Assembly (NCBI GenBank): GCA_020831525.1
Contig: JAFIGH010000006.1
Location: 1 to 64,000, forward strand
Length of the DNA: 64,000 nucleotides
Source: Opitutales bacterium
GTDB taxonomy: Bacteria; Verrucomicrobiota; Verrucomicrobiia; Opitutales; Oceanipulchritudinaceae
Reading direction: 5' to 3'
This document shows positions 62,659 to 64,000 of the stretch, piece by piece. Position 1 is the stretch's first letter. Each line of letters starts with the position of its first letter. A program made the position numbers and the translations under genes. Below the pieces are notes generated by a model that made no database searches, was not told the origin of the DNA, and saw only the letters and a list, made by a program, of their open reading frames with translations.

Positions 62659-64000
62659 ATGAAGCATTGGTATTTTCGGTTTCCGGGGTTGTCCCGCGCA
62701 TGGCGGGCGGTGGGCTTCACCGCCGCGGCCGGTATTTTGTTAGTGATCATCGGGCGGGACCTGCCCGATTATACGGATCGCGCCGCGTCGTTGCGGGGCG
62801 GCGCCCATGAGGAGAACGTCGACTCGTCTCAAGATTCCGGAGCGGGCGGGGTAGATGGCGATGGCTCGCAAGAGTTTTCTTTTGGTGACATAAGCCTTCC
62901 CGCGCCCCTTGCGCTAGCTGACCGGTATACGGTATTGATAGACAAACGCACAACCGTCCTCTCACCCGCTAACGATAGCGAACAGGGTGCGCTGGAGCGT
63001 GTCGCTCTCTGGGGGGATGTGGGAACGGGCGAGCGGGTGCGTTCCGTGCAATGGTTTGCGGCAGGGGCGGAAGAAGCGGTCGATCCGGAGCCAACGATGG
63101 AGGCGCTCATGGCGGCGGATTATTTCATCGTGTCGCCCGTAGCGGCGACCGGCTGGGAGGCCTTGGATGCTGTGCTGGAAGCAGGTGGATGGAGTATTTC
63201 TCGGCGGCATCCGGGCAGCCGTGTAGCGCGCGTGACCGCGCCGTTGGTGTTCGAGGGCGGACTCGACGGTCTGGAAACGGCGCTGATTGTGCTGCAGAAT
63301 AAGTTGCCGAAAGGATACCTTTCGGGCTGGACCCATTTTCTGGAACCCGCCTTGGTTCCGAACGATACTGAGTACCCGCAGCAATGGGCCCCGGGTGTGA
63401 TCGACGCACCCTCCGCTTGGACGCGTACGACTGGATCGAGTGATATCGTTGTGGCCGTGATTGATACGGGGGTGGATTACAACCACCCGGACCTCAGGCC
63501 GAACATGTGGTCGAATCCCCACGAGGCCGCGGACGGCACGGACACGAGTGGAAACGGATTTGTCGATGACATCCGCGGTTGGGATTTCGCAGGCAACACG
63601 AACGATCCGCGTGACGTCTCCTCGCACGGCACCGGCGTGGCCGGGGTCCTCGGCGCGGTGGGCAACAACGCCTTCGGAATTGCCGGTGTGGCATGGTCGG
63701 TGCGGATGATGCCGCTTGCGGTGGGCTCTTCGAATATCCCTGTGGACCGCATTGTGGATGCCATTGACTACGCGATTTGGCAGAGGGAGGAGGGCGGACA
63801 GAATGTTGTCGCCGTCAACATCTCGCTCGGCGGACGCATGCCGGACGTGGGGCGCGACGAAGAGACACCCTTGTTTCTCGCTGTGCGGCGGGCGCGTGAC
63901 GCCGGTATTCTCGGTGTCTTCGCGGCCGGGAACGACGGCTTGAACAACGACGCTCCGGTCGCCGGTCGCCCCAACCATTTCTTCCCGTCCGACATCGATC
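62659..64000 (+). CDS. Subtilisin-like (S8) serine protease, N-terminal part (cut by window end)
   Basis: An open frame from the ATG at 62659 runs off the window end (447 codons seen). It starts with a signal/anchor (AVGFTAAAGILLVIIG), then an Asp/Gly-rich spacer and a propeptide-like region with ALADRYTVLIDKRTTVLSPA. The catalytic Asp is Asp269 in VVAVIDTGVDYNHPDL, preceded by QQWAPGVIDAPSAWTRTTG, and the His is His323 in VSSHGTGVAGVLGAVGNN. AVNISLGGR and GVFAAGNDGLNN follow. The active Ser lies beyond 64000. A secreted peptidase is likely; further C-terminal domains cannot be seen. Confidence 0.93.
   Translation, partial: MKHWYFRFPGLSRAWRAVGFTAAAGILLVIIGRDLPDYTDRAASLRGGAHEENVDSSQDSGAGGVDGDGSQEFSFGDISLPAPLALADRYTVLIDKRTTVLSPANDSEQGALERVALWGDVGTGERVRSVQWFAAGAEEAVDPEPTMEALMAADYFIVSPVAATGWEALDAVLEAGGWSISRRHPGSRVARVTAPLVFEGGLDGLETALIVLQNKLPKGYLSGWTHFLEPALVPNDTEYPQQWAPGVIDAPSAWTRTTGSSDIVVAVIDTGVDYNHPDLRPNMWSNPHEAADGTDTSGNGFVDDIRGWDFAGNTNDPRDVSSHGTGVAGVLGAVGNNAFGIAGVAWSVRMMPLAVGSSNIPVDRIVDAIDYAIWQREEGGQNVVAVNISLGGRMPDVGRDEETPLFLAVRRARDAGILGVFAAGNDGLNNDAPVAGRPNHFFPSDID

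Overview
The window is 64 kb of GC-rich bacterial chromosome from a Gram-negative heterotroph. Outer-membrane-type exporters (RND and MacAB-like), lipoprotein/secretion-type leaders, the carboxynorspermidine polyamine route, and several families and intergenic repeats that I associate with Verrucomicrobiota (Opitutia/Puniceicoccales-like) suggest that phylum. This is inference from gene content; no rRNA gene is present to settle it.

Layout. 0-2.2 kb is the edge of an accessory island: a broken type I restriction methylase start (hsdM), a Xre/ImmA metallopeptidase + DUF4411 PIN pair, then a tRNA-Thr(CGT) that could be the integration site. 2.3-8.4 kb: a DUF4919 protein, an RND efflux adaptor/pump pair and an AEC transporter. 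8.6-12.4 kb: a GH28-like glycosidase and a two-gene carboxynorspermidine operon. 12.8-19.8 kb: a cytochrome c/PQQ-sugar-dehydrogenase fusion, an ABC-class ATPase, a Na+/Ca2+ exchanger, gpmI and a Nudix hydrolase. 20.1-24.3 kb: two glycosyltransferases, rnc and parA (overlapping) and a small secreted protein. 24.9-27.9 kb: a ketosynthase - acyl carrier protein - CrtI-like oxidoreductase trio. 27.9-30.8 kb: a type II restriction-modification pair (DUF4928 nuclease, m5C methylase) with a fossil second copy of the nuclease C-terminus and an inverted pair of palindromic repeats. 31.0-36.4 kb: gatC-gatA, pnp and rpsO with a large hairpin between them, and a pterin dehydratase. 36.8-43.3 kb: DUF5666, DUF1015, a DUF432 + mini-MscS pair and a MacA/ABC/MacB exporter. 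43.4-49.5 kb: a rhomboid protease, then a minus-strand peptide-ligase cluster (C39-like peptidase, RimK-like ligase, GCS2-like ligase, N-formylglutamate amidohydrolase) and a proline-rich secreted protein. 49.8-58.0 kb: menC-menE, a sugar aminotransferase and nucleotidyltransferase, trpD-glmM-TPR. 58.2-64.0 kb: an NTF2-like protein, an unknown membrane-anchored protein, an SDR-like pseudoenzyme with a histone-H1-like tail, ACT and cupin proteins and the start of a subtilisin-like protease cut by the window edge.

Most genes are housekeeping or single-copy metabolic genes with tight spacing (many ATGA overlaps). The most unusual items are the SDR fold that has lost its Tyr and Lys and carries a Lys/Ala tail, the KS-ACP-CrtI trio, the RimK/GCS2/C39/FGase cluster whose peptidase lacks a normal start codon, the fossil restriction-nuclease fragment, two AT-rich ParE-like toxin fossils, the 20-bp-stem hairpin in the pnp leader, and a family of paired palindromic repeats.
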